Shown here piece after piece: positions 32,283 to 39,453 of a DNA stretch of 55,270 nt. The position numbers and the translations under genes were made by a program. Origin of the DNA: Bifidobacterium aesculapii (GTDB taxonomy: Bacteria; Actinomycetota; Actinomycetes; Actinomycetales; Bifidobacteriaceae); NCBI RefSeq assembly GCF_001417815.1, contig NZ_BCFK01000020.1, positions 1-55,270 of the forward strand, written 5' to 3'. How positions within the stretch are numbered: position 1 is the first letter of the stretch; every line of letters begins with the position of its first letter. Under the pieces are notes generated by a model that did not search any database, was not told the origin of the DNA, and saw nothing but the letters and a program-made list of their open reading frames with translations.

Positions 32283-33884
32283 ATGGCGGCATCGCAGTTC
32301 ACACAGTCCGAGGAAAGCACGACCGCATTCCCATACGGTGACACGTCCAAAGCGAGGCGGCGCACCGAAGAGCAGCTGAATGATTTGAGAGCCTGGCAGC
32401 TGTCGCATGTGATGTACTGGCGGTTCTTCGTGAACCTTGCGCTCGTGCTCGTCGACGCCGCCATGTTCATCATCGCAGGGGCGACCGTGATGCTCGTCTG
32501 GCAGCCGTACGACGCGCTCCTGTCCGACCGGTTCCACCTCGACATCGACTTGACCCTGTACCTCGTCATCGCGTCCGTGATCTACGTGTCCTGCCTGAAC
32601 GGTGTGGGCGTGTACCACCGGCATGTGATGGGCGACGGCTACCAGCTCAACTCGCTGCTGTTCATCGGTGCCGTGCAGACGTGGGTGATGCTGTGCGCGT
32701 TCAACTACGTGCTCGACCTGGACGTGTGGTTCAGCACGATGCTGATGATGATGTCCGTCGTGTGGTTGCTCACCATGGTGGAGCGGTTCATCGTGCGTCT
32801 GTTCATCACGCACGGGCGCAAGAAGGGCGAATACGCGTACGGCACGGTGATCGTCGGATCGCCGCAGGGCATCGGCCACACGCTGAAGTTCCTCGCACTC
32901 CGCCAGCAGTTGAACTACCGGCCGATGGCGGTCTGTCCGATCGCCCTCGACCCGGCGACCGGTGCGGTCCTTCCCGACACGGACCGGGAGGCGCTCCAGC
33001 GCGAGGTGCTCGCCAACTGGGGGGCACAGCTGCCCGTGCTCGAATACGACGACCACACGCTCGCCGAACAGATGGTCGACATGAACGCGCAGACCGTGAT
33101 GGTCTCCGACGTGCTGCGCCGCTACTCGGACAACTACAACATCTTCTCCGTGCGCATGGAGTCGCTGGGATTGGAGATCGCGATGGTCGCCTCCGCGGCC
33201 GACACCTCCAACCATGAGATTCAGGTGCGCTCCATCCAGGGCACGACCATCATCACGCAGCGGCTCGCCCAATACACGCCGGCCACTCGCTGCATCAAGC
33301 GCGTGTTCGATCTGGTCGTCTCCACGCTGGCGATTGTGCTGTCCCTGATTCTCACCGTGCCGGTCGCGATCGCCATCAAGGCGACCGACGGCGGCCCCGT
33401 GTTCTACAAGCAGAAGCGCATCGGCCTGCGCGGCAAACCGTTCCAGATGATCAAGTTCCGTTCCATGGTGGTCAACGCGGACGAGCTCAAGGCGAAGCTC
33501 GCCGCCGAGACCGGGCAGAAGGACCGTTTCATCTTCAAGATGAAGAACGATCCGCGCATCACCAAGGTGGGTCATTTCATCCGCCGCTTCTCCATCGACG
33601 AGCTGCCGCAGTTCCTCAACGTGTGGCTGGGCGACATGTCCGTGGTGGGGCCGCGCCCACCGCTGCCCGAGGAGTACGCCCGCTACAACAAGCTGTACGC
33701 GACCCGCATGCTCGTCAAGCCCGGCATCACCGGCCCGTGGCAGGTGTCCGGCCGGTCCGACCTGAGCGCCGAGGAGAGCGAGGCCTTGGACGTGGCATAC
33801 GTGCAGAACTGGTCGATTCTGGGCGACATCGTGCTCATGTTCCGCACCGTCGGTGCCGTGCTGAGCCACAAGGGCGCGTACTGA
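32283..33884 (+). CDS. Priming glycosyltransferase (polyprenyl-phosphate hexose-1-P transferase)
   Basis: A 533-residue WbaP/CpsE-type enzyme. Four N-terminal transmembrane helices (about 40-155), a Rossmann-like middle domain (YAYGTVIVGSPQGIGHTLKF), a fifth helix (KRVFDLVVSTLAIVLSLIL) and the catalytic domain with DGGPVFYKQKRIGLRG, MIKFRSM, RRFSIDELPQFLNVWLGDM, SVVGPRPPLPEEY and KPGITGPWQVSGRSD. It moves hexose-1-phosphate (galactose or glucose) onto undecaprenyl phosphate, the first step of EPS repeat-unit synthesis. ATG 32283 follows GAGAGGAACGAGGAAC at good distance; ATG 32223 in frame gives 553 residues with a more distant site. It is separated from the rest of the EPS genes by the toxin-antitoxin island. 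Confidence 0.92.
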   Translation: MAASQFTQSEESTTAFPYGDTSKARRRTEEQLNDLRAWQLSHVMYWRFFVNLALVLVDAAMFIIAGATVMLVWQPYDALLSDRFHLDIDLTLYLVIASVIYVSCLNGVGVYHRHVMGDGYQLNSLLFIGAVQTWVMLCAFNYVLDLDVWFSTMLMMMSVVWLLTMVERFIVRLFITHGRKKGEYAYGTVIVGSPQGIGHTLKFLALRQQLNYRPMAVCPIALDPATGAVLPDTDREALQREVLANWGAQLPVLEYDDHTLAEQMVDMNAQTVMVSDVLRRYSDNYNIFSVRMESLGLEIAMVASAADTSNHEIQVRSIQGTTIITQRLAQYTPATRCIKRVFDLVVSTLAIVLSLILTVPVAIAIKATDGGPVFYKQKRIGLRGKPFQMIKFRSMVVNADELKAKLAAETGQKDRFIFKMKNDPRITKVGHFIRRFSIDELPQFLNVWLGDMSVVGPRPPLPEEYARYNKLYATRMLVKPGITGPWQVSGRSDLSAEESEALDVAYVQNWSILGDIVLMFRTVGAVLSHKGAY

Positions 33885-33908
33885 TTCGCGTGTGCTGATT
33901 CTCCGCCT

Positions 33909-33973
33909 GGCCGCGCCATGGTGCATAGCGTGTCTTCATATTCAGGGGATACGCTGAAACCACTAGTGAAAGG
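33909..33973 (+). promoter_or_regulatory. Duplicated leader, copy 1 (before relB/relE-like genes)
   Basis: A segment of about 65 bp from GGCCGCG to GTGAAAGG is repeated at 35263-35328 with about four changes. It includes GTGCATAGCGTGTCTTCATA and ends at the ribosome-binding site of the antitoxin gene. It most likely contains promoter and leader, though I see no canonical -35/-10 pair. Confidence 0.7.
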
Positions 33974-33984
33974 GAGGCATGGTC

Positions 33985-34224
33985 ATGTCCAGTGCGATTA
34001 TCAACGTTCCTGTCGATATGGACGTGCTGTACGATGCTGAGCGTGATTCGCGTGATAGCGGTGTGACGCTTGTCGAACGTTTACAGAACGTCATAGCCGA
34101 GTGGGCTCAGGCCCGTGAAGATGCGGATGATCTGGCGGCGCTTCAGGACGCCATGGCACATGATGACGGAACCCGGTATAGCGCGGATGATGTCGATAGG
34201 ATGCTGGATGGCATGGAGGCTTGA
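33985..34224 (+). CDS. RelB/DinJ-like antitoxin
   Basis: A 79-residue small acidic protein. MSSAIINVPVDMDVLYDAERD forms the ribbon-helix-helix start, followed by SGVTLVERLQNVIAEW, as in RelB-like antitoxins, and an acidic tail (YSADDVDRMLDGMEA) that would wrap the toxin. The start ATG 33985 is 7 nt after GGAGG; ATG 33979 is too close. Its 3' end overlaps the toxin gene by 17 bp, which gives translational coupling. Autorepression through the duplicated leader is plausible but not shown. Confidence 0.8.
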   Translation: MSSAIINVPVDMDVLYDAERDSRDSGVTLVERLQNVIAEWAQAREDADDLAALQDAMAHDDGTRYSADDVDRMLDGMEA

Positions 34225-34486
34225 GTATACGAAGGCTGCCGTACGGCAGTTGCGCAAGATGGGGCCTGTGGATAGCAAGCGGATTCGTGATTGGATGCGT
34301 AAGCATATCGATGGTTGTGATGATCCTCGGGCGCATGGCAAAGGGCTGACTGCCAATTTATCGGGCATGTGGCGTTACCGTGTCGGCGATTGGCGTGTTT
34401 TGGCGCATATCGACGATGGTGTGGTCACTGTCGTGGTGTTCACGATTGAGCATCGTAGCGAGGTCTACAGGGTCAAACGCCATTAG
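34208..34486 (+). CDS. RelE/ParE-superfamily toxin
   Basis: A 92-residue basic protein: WRLEYTKAAVRQLRKMGPVD, RIRDWMRKHIDGCDDPRAHG, then LSGMWRYRVGDWRVLAHID and HRSEVYR at the C-terminus, all features of the RelE fold (WRYRVGDWRVL is the core strand; the Arg and His/Tyr residues are catalytic-type in mRNA interferases). It is expected to cleave mRNA at the ribosome. ATG 34208 overlaps the antitoxin end; ATG 34190 is an alternative. A terminator-like hairpin follows at 34499-34538. Confidence 0.85.
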   Translation: MAWRLEYTKAAVRQLRKMGPVDSKRIRDWMRKHIDGCDDPRAHGKGLTANLSGMWRYRVGDWRVLAHIDDGVVTVVVFTIEHRSEVYRVKRH

Positions 34487-34498
34487 CCGGCAAAGGGC

Positions 34499-34538
34499 AC
34501 TTGGGGTCGAGTCCTCGACTGAGGACCCGACCCCAAGT
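34499..34538 (+). terminator. Hairpin after the relB/relE-like pair
   Basis: ACTTGGGGTCG (34499-34509) pairs with CGACCCCAAGT (34528-34538), and GTCCTC with GAGGAC inside it; one mismatch separates the two helices. It lies 13 bp after the toxin stop. Its right arm runs into the gene remnant that follows. Confidence 0.7.
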
Positions 34539-34622
34539 CGGCTCTGTGTTCTCAGGCCCAATACTGGGGATAGCGGTCATAGCGGATATAGCGTTTGCCG
34601 GCATCCGGATTGTCGATTTCCA
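34528..34622 (-). pseudogene. Remnant of the 3' end of a Schlafen/AlbA-type regulator gene
   Basis: This stretch is clearly homologous to 36225-36318, the end of the intact regulator gene at 36253-37701. Read on the minus strand it encodes IDNPDAGKRYIRYDRYPQYW followed by Ala and stop; the intact gene ends IDDPDAGKRYVRYLPYWA. Only the last 20 or so codons survive. It shows that a second copy of the regulator once stood here and was lost, leaving the downstream hairpin. Confidence 0.75.
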
Positions 34623-34674
34623 TATTTATCGCATATCCGATAGGTGTAATATCGATATCCATAAGGAGGTCTGC

Positions 34675-34953
34675 TTGCTATTTGAGTATGATCCGAACAC
34701 AAGCGCCGCCAATCTGGCCAAACATGGCATCGACTTCGAGGACGCTTGACACTTATGGGACGGGCCTGTGCTCAAGGTGCCGACCTACGCGGGAACCGAC
34801 GAGGAACGCATCATGGTCATAGGTCTGATTGACGGCAGACACTGGTCAGCGATAACAACCACAAGGGGCGACCGCACGAGAATCATATCCGTACGCGGAT
34901 CTCGCAAGAACGAGGAGGCAGCATATGACGGAGCAGCAGATCAAGGCGGCTGA
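34675..34953 (+). pseudogene. BrnT-like toxin gene with in-frame TGA
   Basis: A TTG start (34675) after a perfect AAGGAGGT opens LLFEYDPNTSAANLAKHGIDF, the BrnT N-terminus. TGA at 34747-34749 stops the frame after 24 codons, yet the same frame goes on with WDGPVLKVPTYAGTDEERIM, IGLIDGRHWSAITTTRG and RTRIISVRGSRKNEE, the rest of the BrnT fold (ribonuclease). The nonsense change should inactivate the toxin unless read through. The 3' end overlaps the BrnA-like antitoxin gene by 29 bp, the usual brnTA order. Confidence 0.8.
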
Positions 34954-35182
34954 CATCGACCGCAAATTCGATGACGGTGAGGACGTGATGGGCTATTTCG
35001 ACATGTCGCGTGCTGTGGTGGAGGACGTTTCCACCACGCGCAAGGTGAATCTCACGGTGCCGAAATGGATGGTGGAGCGTCTGGATAGTGAGGCCGAGCA
35101 TCTGGCGGTGTCGCGCAACGCTCTGGTCAACATGTGGCTGGCGGAACGCATCAAGCGCGAAGAACGAGAGTTTGTGCATTGA
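34925..35182 (+). CDS. BrnA-like antitoxin
   Basis: An 85-residue protein: an acidic start with DRKFDDGEDVMGYFDMSRAV, the toxin-binding part of BrnA antitoxins, then a CopG-type ribbon-helix-helix KVNLTVPKWMVERLDSEAEH and VSRNALVNMWLAERI. It should bind the toxin and repress its own promoter. The start ATG 34925 has AGGAGG 7-8 nt upstream. It remains intact although its toxin gene carries a stop codon. Confidence 0.82.
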   Translation: MTEQQIKAADIDRKFDDGEDVMGYFDMSRAVVEDVSTTRKVNLTVPKWMVERLDSEAEHLAVSRNALVNMWLAERIKREEREFVH

Positions 35183-35262
35183 ACGATCATGGGATTGCTT
35201 GCGCGCATTCGTGTCTGTTTCGACGATTGTCCGTGCACGATTCACCGTGCGTGCTCCGCGCC

Positions 35263-35328
35263 GGCCGCGTCATGGTGCATAGCGTGTCTTCATATTCAGG
35301 GGATAGGCTGAAAACCACTAGTGAAAGG
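35263..35328 (+). promoter_or_regulatory. Duplicated leader, copy 2 (before the third toxin-antitoxin pair)
   Basis: Nearly identical to 33909-33973, with one extra A in CTGAAAACC and about three base changes. It stops 9 bp before the start codon of the next toxin-like gene. The two copies are direct repeats 1.35 kb apart and could recombine to delete the first two modules. Confidence 0.7.
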
Positions 35329-35337
35329 TGGTGTCTT

Positions 35338-35604
35338 ATGCCGGTTGGCGATGTTGTCGTAGATCCGCGCGTGAATATGCGGCATCCCGACGTGTCCGAG
35401 CGTTCGGTGTGCGTGGCGTGGCGCAACGTCGTGCGGTTCATGCCGCGAGATGGTACCGACCCATTGCGTTATGTGGCGGTCGGGTACGACGAATATGGCC
35501 GACTGTTGGAGATGATCGCCGTGCTGGATGAGTCTGATAGGTGGCATGTGTTCCATGCCATGAGGGCGACTCCTAAAGTGTTGCGTGAATTGAGATTGTC
35601 GTAA
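35338..35604 (+). CDS. Putative toxin of a toxin-antitoxin pair
   Basis: An 88-residue protein with RSVCVAWRNVVRF, RYVAVGYDEYGRLLEMIAVL and RWHVFHAMRATPKVLRELRL. The pattern of VGxDxxGRLLE followed by VFHAMR-T-K resembles a common small actinobacterial toxin-like family related to BrnT by layout; I cannot assign the family with certainty. It lies 10 bp before a CopG-type antitoxin gene, in the toxin-first order. It shares the duplicated leader with the relB/relE-like pair. Activity is inferred. Confidence 0.6.
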   Translation: MPVGDVVVDPRVNMRHPDVSERSVCVAWRNVVRFMPRDGTDPLRYVAVGYDEYGRLLEMIAVLDESDRWHVFHAMRATPKVLRELRLS

Positions 35605-35614
35605 GGAGGGCATT

Positions 35615-35884
35615 ATGTCTTTTGTTGCCAAGGGTGGCCGTGTGGTCACTGACGAGATGCTGGACGAGTGGGCGGATGATGCCGATAATGGCGAGTTCGG
35701 CGGCAGGCCGGGTGATGTGTATTCGGGCCCGGTCGTTCCGGTTGCGCAGGCTGAATCTGTCAGTCGTACGTTTTCGTTGAGTGCTGACATGTCGGCCATG
35801 TTGGATGCCATGGCGAAACGTCGCGGTGTTTCCGCTGACGATATTATGCGTCATGCGCTCGTTCGCGAGTTCGCTTCTGTCTGA
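35615..35884 (+). CDS. CopG/ribbon-helix-helix antitoxin-like protein
   Basis: An 89-residue protein. The first half is acidic and probably unstructured (DEMLDEWADDADNGEF), the second half is a ribbon-helix-helix: SRTFSLSADMSAMLDAMAKR and VSADDIMRHALVREF. This is the reverse order to RelB-like proteins but the same as BrnA-like ones. The start has AAGGAGGG. It is the expected antitoxin of the preceding gene and probably its repressor. Confidence 0.72.
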   Translation: MSFVAKGGRVVTDEMLDEWADDADNGEFGGRPGDVYSGPVVPVAQAESVSRTFSLSADMSAMLDAMAKRRGVSADDIMRHALVREFASV

Positions 35885-36040
35885 GTTTATCGGCGTGCTG
35901 GTTTTTCGACACGCCGATTTGCATACTCACAGATGATGGAAATGCGTGGAGCGCCGTCGTTCCATACGAAGTTGGACTCGAGTGCGTGGTGCGGTGTGCT
36001 CCACATGAGGCCTGCGGGGGTGCGCCGGCGTGCGGCGTGT

Positions 36041-36187
36041 TTCTTTTGCTTTTGGAAGCAAAAGAAGCACAAGGAGAGTAATGGCGGCGGTTTCGTTGGA
36101 ATCAAGCCGTTTTGGGTGCTTTCCGAGGGTGCTGCGCAAGCTGAATCGACCGCAGAATCGCCGGAAATGCAAATGGCGGGCAAAAGA
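36041..36187. repeat. About 147-bp repeat, copy 1 (with 11-bp hairpin)
   Basis: It starts with the inverted repeat TTCTTTTGCTT-TTGG-AAGCAAAAGAA (36041-36066) and goes on through GGCGGTTTCGTTGGAATCAA to AAATGGCGGGCAAAAGA. Copy 2 is at 37738-37887 in direct orientation, about 80% identical by eye. The two copies flank the Schlafen/AlbA-type gene. The 368-bp gap 35885-36252 holds this repeat and no gene. Confidence 0.8.
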
Positions 36188-36252
36188 GAACTCGCGGTCG
36201 AATCCCTAAGGGCCCGACCTCAAGCACGACCACAAGTCGGCCTTGTGCGTTC

Positions 36253-37701
36253 TCAAGCCCAATATGGGAGATAGCGGACGTACCGTTTGCCGGCATCCGG
36301 GTCGTCGATTTTCAGCTGGTGCTCGTCGAGACACATTTTGATAAGCCGTGAAATCTGCGATGCGGCGCTCGATGGCAGGCCGAAACGTTCACGCAGGCTG
36401 GCGTTGGTCATGGGCTGTCGTTGTGCGTATTGTGCGCACGCATGCCAGTAGGCCGCATCCATGCGCTGTTGCCGCGTGAGTTCACGGAATGGCGTGGATT
36501 GCGTGAGCACCACGCGCATGTTGTCTCCGGGTTCCTCCGCTTGCGGTGCGGGAAGATGGTGCCGTTCGCAGTCAAGCACCACCTTGTCCCACCCCGACCC
36601 GGCTTCCTCGCAAAGGTGCAGCCTGCGGCACAGCGCCGCCATGCGTTCGTTGCGGGAGTGCGGAGGGTCATTCAGCAGTCGCGCCACATCCACCAGTGAG
36701 CGGCCGGGATTGGTGAATTCAAGACGACCGTCGAAGATGCAGACCATGGGGCCGGCTCCGGTGATGGAAAGGTCCTGGTGGATGAGCATGTTGGCGGTGA
36801 GTTCGCGGAGCGCCGTATGGGGGAAGGCCCGTCGTGTCACCTGTCGGGCTCCCTCGATGGTTTCCTCTTCCGGCAGCAGTGCTTCGATGTAGTCCAGCAT
36901 CTGGTCGAGTTTCGCGTACCCGTAGGGGAATGTCTTGCTTCGCGAGGGGGCGATGGATGATGGGCCGTCATAGCGGATGACCCGTAGTGCTTTTCGCGCC
37001 ACGCTGGGGAAATCGTTGAGGTTGCGCGCGAACATGAGTGCTCCCAGGTTGGTGATGGCGTATCGTCCGCTGTCTTGTTCGCTGATGAGATGCTCGCTGG
37101 CCAATAGGTGGAGCATGTGTTCCGTCGACGTGGTTTGCGGGATGCCGAGTTGCTGCCGGTACCAGTCGGTATCCAGTTTGGCGAGTATCTCCTCGTCGGT
37201 CAGCCCGTTGAGTGCGTGTTGCAGTTCGAACACTTCCGCGCGAGTGCGGTTCCACAGTTCCTCTTCGCGGCGGGAGCCGTGCTTGAGCTCTTGCGTGGAT
37301 GAGCCGGTACGAATGTAGGCGAGGCCTTGCCACAACACCGGTCGGTATTGGGCGGGCCAGATGCGTAGCAGGACGAGGTGCTTGCCGAACGCTTCCGCTT
37401 CTTCGAAGCGGAATTCCGCGTTGTCGGACAGATGCTGACGCAGCCAGAGTTCGAGTTCCTGGTTGCCGATCTTTTTGGTCTTGGGATTGAACGTCGTACC
37501 TATGAGTTGGTGAGAGGCGTCGTCGATGCCCCATACCTTGTATGCGAAGGTGTGGCCGAGTAGTGCGGCCGAATTGGCGAGGGCGGAGATGTCGCGGCCG
37601 ATGCGGTCCGGATCGGTGTTGCCGTGCTTGAATTCAAGGCATTCGTTTTCGCTGCTCTGGCTGGCGAGAGCCGTGATGAGCGTGATGATGTCTTCCGGCA
37701 T
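36253..37701 (-). CDS. Schlafen/AlbA_2 plus HATPase-type predicted regulator (COG2865-like)
   Basis: A 482-residue protein. The N-terminal AlbA_2 (Schlafen-like) domain has ENECLEFKHGN, NSAALLGHTFAYKVWGIDD and RPVLWQGLAYIRTGS. A central HATPase_c_4-like region has RRAFPHTALRELTANMLIHQ, FDGRLEFTNPGRS, NERMAALCRRLHLCEEAGSG. The C-terminal winged helix (about 425-470) includes MTNASLRERFGLPSSAASQ. It is usually annotated as a transcriptional regulator; some relatives sit in defence islands. The start ATG 37701 follows AAGGGAG. It is flanked by direct repeats and has a truncated relative at 34528-34622, so it looks like part of a mobile unit. Confidence 0.85.
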   Translation of the reverse strand: MPEDIITLITALASQSSENECLEFKHGNTDPDRIGRDISALANSAALLGHTFAYKVWGIDDASHQLIGTTFNPKTKKIGNQELELWLRQHLSDNAEFRFEEAEAFGKHLVLLRIWPAQYRPVLWQGLAYIRTGSSTQELKHGSRREEELWNRTRAEVFELQHALNGLTDEEILAKLDTDWYRQQLGIPQTTSTEHMLHLLASEHLISEQDSGRYAITNLGALMFARNLNDFPSVARKALRVIRYDGPSSIAPSRSKTFPYGYAKLDQMLDYIEALLPEEETIEGARQVTRRAFPHTALRELTANMLIHQDLSITGAGPMVCIFDGRLEFTNPGRSLVDVARLLNDPPHSRNERMAALCRRLHLCEEAGSGWDKVVLDCERHHLPAPQAEEPGDNMRVVLTQSTPFRELTRQQRMDAAYWHACAQYAQRQPMTNASLRERFGLPSSAASQISRLIKMCLDEHQLKIDDPDAGKRYVRYLPYWA

Positions 37702-37737
37702 GTGGTGTCTCCCTTGTGCTGTTGTAGGCCATACTAG

Positions 37738-37887
37738 TTTCTTTTGCTTTTGGAAGCAAAAGAAACACACGGAGGATGATACCGGCGGTTTCGTTGGAAT
37801 CAAGCCGTTTTGGTGATTTCCGCGTGTGCCGCGCAAGCTGAATCACCCGCAAAACCGGACGCGAATGCAAATGGCGGGCAAAAGAAC
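37738..37887. repeat. About 147-bp repeat, copy 2 (with 12-bp hairpin)
   Basis: It starts with TTTCTTTTGCTT-TTGG-AAGCAAAAGAAA (37738-37765, perfect 12-bp stem) and shares with copy 1 the conserved block around GGTTTCGTTGGAATCAAGCC and the end AATGCAAATGGCGGGCAAAA. It lies just upstream of the regulator gene start. Confidence 0.8.
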
Positions 37888-37916
37888 GATGACGAGTGGG
37901 ATTCGTAGCGGCTTTG

Positions 37917-37962
37917 CGCGATTTTGGTGCGCTGCGGCCCCGCGCAGCGCACCAAAATCGCG
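37917..37962. terminator. Very strong 20-bp perfect hairpin
   Basis: Positions 37917-37936 pair perfectly with 37943-37962 around a 6-nt loop (GCCCCG); the arm begins CGCGATTTTGGTGCGC. It lies between the accessory island and the UDP-sugar dehydrogenase gene. It may be a bidirectional terminator or the boundary mark of the island. Confidence 0.6.
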
Positions 37963-38130
37963 CGGAGACAGGGGCGGTGGAGGGAATGGGCGCGCGGTGC
38001 CCCCTTGCGTTATAGTGAAGGCAGTTTGTCGCAGGAGCGCGCCTCCGGGTGGGGCGGAATACCGGGCGTGCGCCCGGTTGTGCGGATCGCGGCGGTATGG
38101 TGGATGCCCGGACGAGAGGATGATGGCGCA

Positions 38131-39387
38131 GTGAGGGATTTCGACTCGTTGAAGATCGCGGTGGCAGGCACCGGTTATGTGGGATTGAGCCTCGCCACGT
38201 TGCTGTCGCAGCATCATCAGGTCACGGCGGTGGACATCATCCCCGCGAAGGTCGATATGATCAACGAGCGCAAGTCACCCATCCAGGACGAGTACATCGA
38301 GAAGTACTTCGCCGAGAAGCCCCTTGACCTCACGGCCACGCTGGACGGTGAGAAGGCCTACTCCGACGCCGATTTCGTGATTATCGCCGCCCCGACGAAC
38401 TACGACAGCCAGAAGAACTTCTTCGACACCTCGGCCGTGGAGTCCGTCATCGATCTGGTGATGAAGGTCAATCCGGACGCGATCATGGTCATCAAGTCCA
38501 CGATTCCGGTGGGCTACACGAAGTCCATCCGCGAGAAGACCGGCTCGAGGAACATCATCTTCAGCCCGGAGTTCCTGCGCGAGTCCAAGGCCCTGTACGA
38601 CAATCTCTACCCGAGCCGCATCGTGGTCGGCACGGATCCGCAGGACGAGCATCTCGTCAAGGCCGCGCACACGTTCGCGAAGCTGCTCCAGCAGGGCGCC
38701 ATCGAGGAGAACATCCACACGCTGTTCATGGGCTTCACCGAAGCGGAGGCCGTGAAGCTGTTCGCCAACACGTATCTGGCGCTGCGCGTCTCCTACTTCA
38801 ACGAGCTCGACACGTACGCCGAGTCCAAGGGCCTTGACACGCGCGAGATCATCGACGGCGTGTGCCTGGACCCGCGCATCGGCACGCACTACAACAACCC
38901 GAGCTTCGGCTACGGCGGCTACTGCCTCCCGAAGGACACGAAGCAGCTGCTCGCCAACTACCGGGACGTGCCGGAAAACCTCATCCAGGCGATCGTCGAC
39001 TCGAACACCACGCGCAAGGACTTCATCGCGGACAGCGTGCTCAGGAAGGCCGGCTGGTACGGCTACAGCGACAACAACGAGTACGATGCGGTCGACGAGA
39101 AGCCGGTGACGGTGGGCGTGTACCGCCTGACCATGAAGTCGAACTCGGACAACTTCCGCCAATCCGCCATCCAAGGCGTGATGAAGCGCGTGAAGGCCAA
39201 GGGCGCCACCGTCATCATCTACGAGCCGACGCTCGAAAACGGCTCCACGTTCTTCGGTTCAGAAGTGGTCAACGACATCGACGAGTTCAAGCGCCGCAGC
39301 GATGCGATTCTCGCCAACCGCTACAACAGTGTGCTCGACGACGTGAAAGACAAGGTGTACACGCGCGACCTGTTCCGCCGGGACTGA
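38131..39387 (+). CDS. ugd: UDP-glucose/UDP-hexose 6-dehydrogenase
   Basis: A 418-residue NAD-dependent enzyme that makes UDP-glucuronate (or a related uronate) for EPS. Seen: the Rossmann start [47 protein letters not shown], the central helix [19 protein letters not shown], and the catalytic Cys in [10 protein letters not shown], then the C-terminal UDP-binding part ending RDLFRRD. The GTG start 38131 has AGAGGA upstream; ATG 38104 in frame would add 9 residues. It begins the main EPS gene run after the island. UDP-ManNAc or similar substrates cannot be excluded. Confidence 0.9.
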   Translation: MRDFDSLKIAVAGTGYVGLSLATLLSQHHQVTAVDIIPAKVDMINERKSPIQDEYIEKYFAEKPLDLTATLDGEKAYSDADFVIIAAPTNYDSQKNFFDTSAVESVIDLVMKVNPDAIMVIKSTIPVGYTKSIREKTGSRNIIFSPEFLRESKALYDNLYPSRIVVGTDPQDEHLVKAAHTFAKLLQQGAIEENIHTLFMGFTEAEAVKLFANTYLALRVSYFNELDTYAESKGLDTREIIDGVCLDPRIGTHYNNPSFGYGGYCLPKDTKQLLANYRDVPENLIQAIVDSNTTRKDFIADSVLRKAGWYGYSDNNEYDAVDEKPVTVGVYRLTMKSNSDNFRQSAIQGVMKRVKAKGATVIIYEPTLENGSTFFGSEVVNDIDEFKRRSDAILANRYNSVLDDVKDKVYTRDLFRRD

Positions 39388-39453
39388 TCAGCGGACTGGA
39401 TGAACGGACTGACCAACTGACTGACCCAGACGGCTTGCGGGGTGGTGACGGCT

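Noticed and set aside
36041..36274. Small protein reading through the 147-bp repeat (FFCFWKQKK and GGFVGIKPFW)
   Set aside because: The frame is kept in both repeat copies, but it begins in intergenic sequence, includes the hairpin and has no start signal. Best seen as translation of a repeat.
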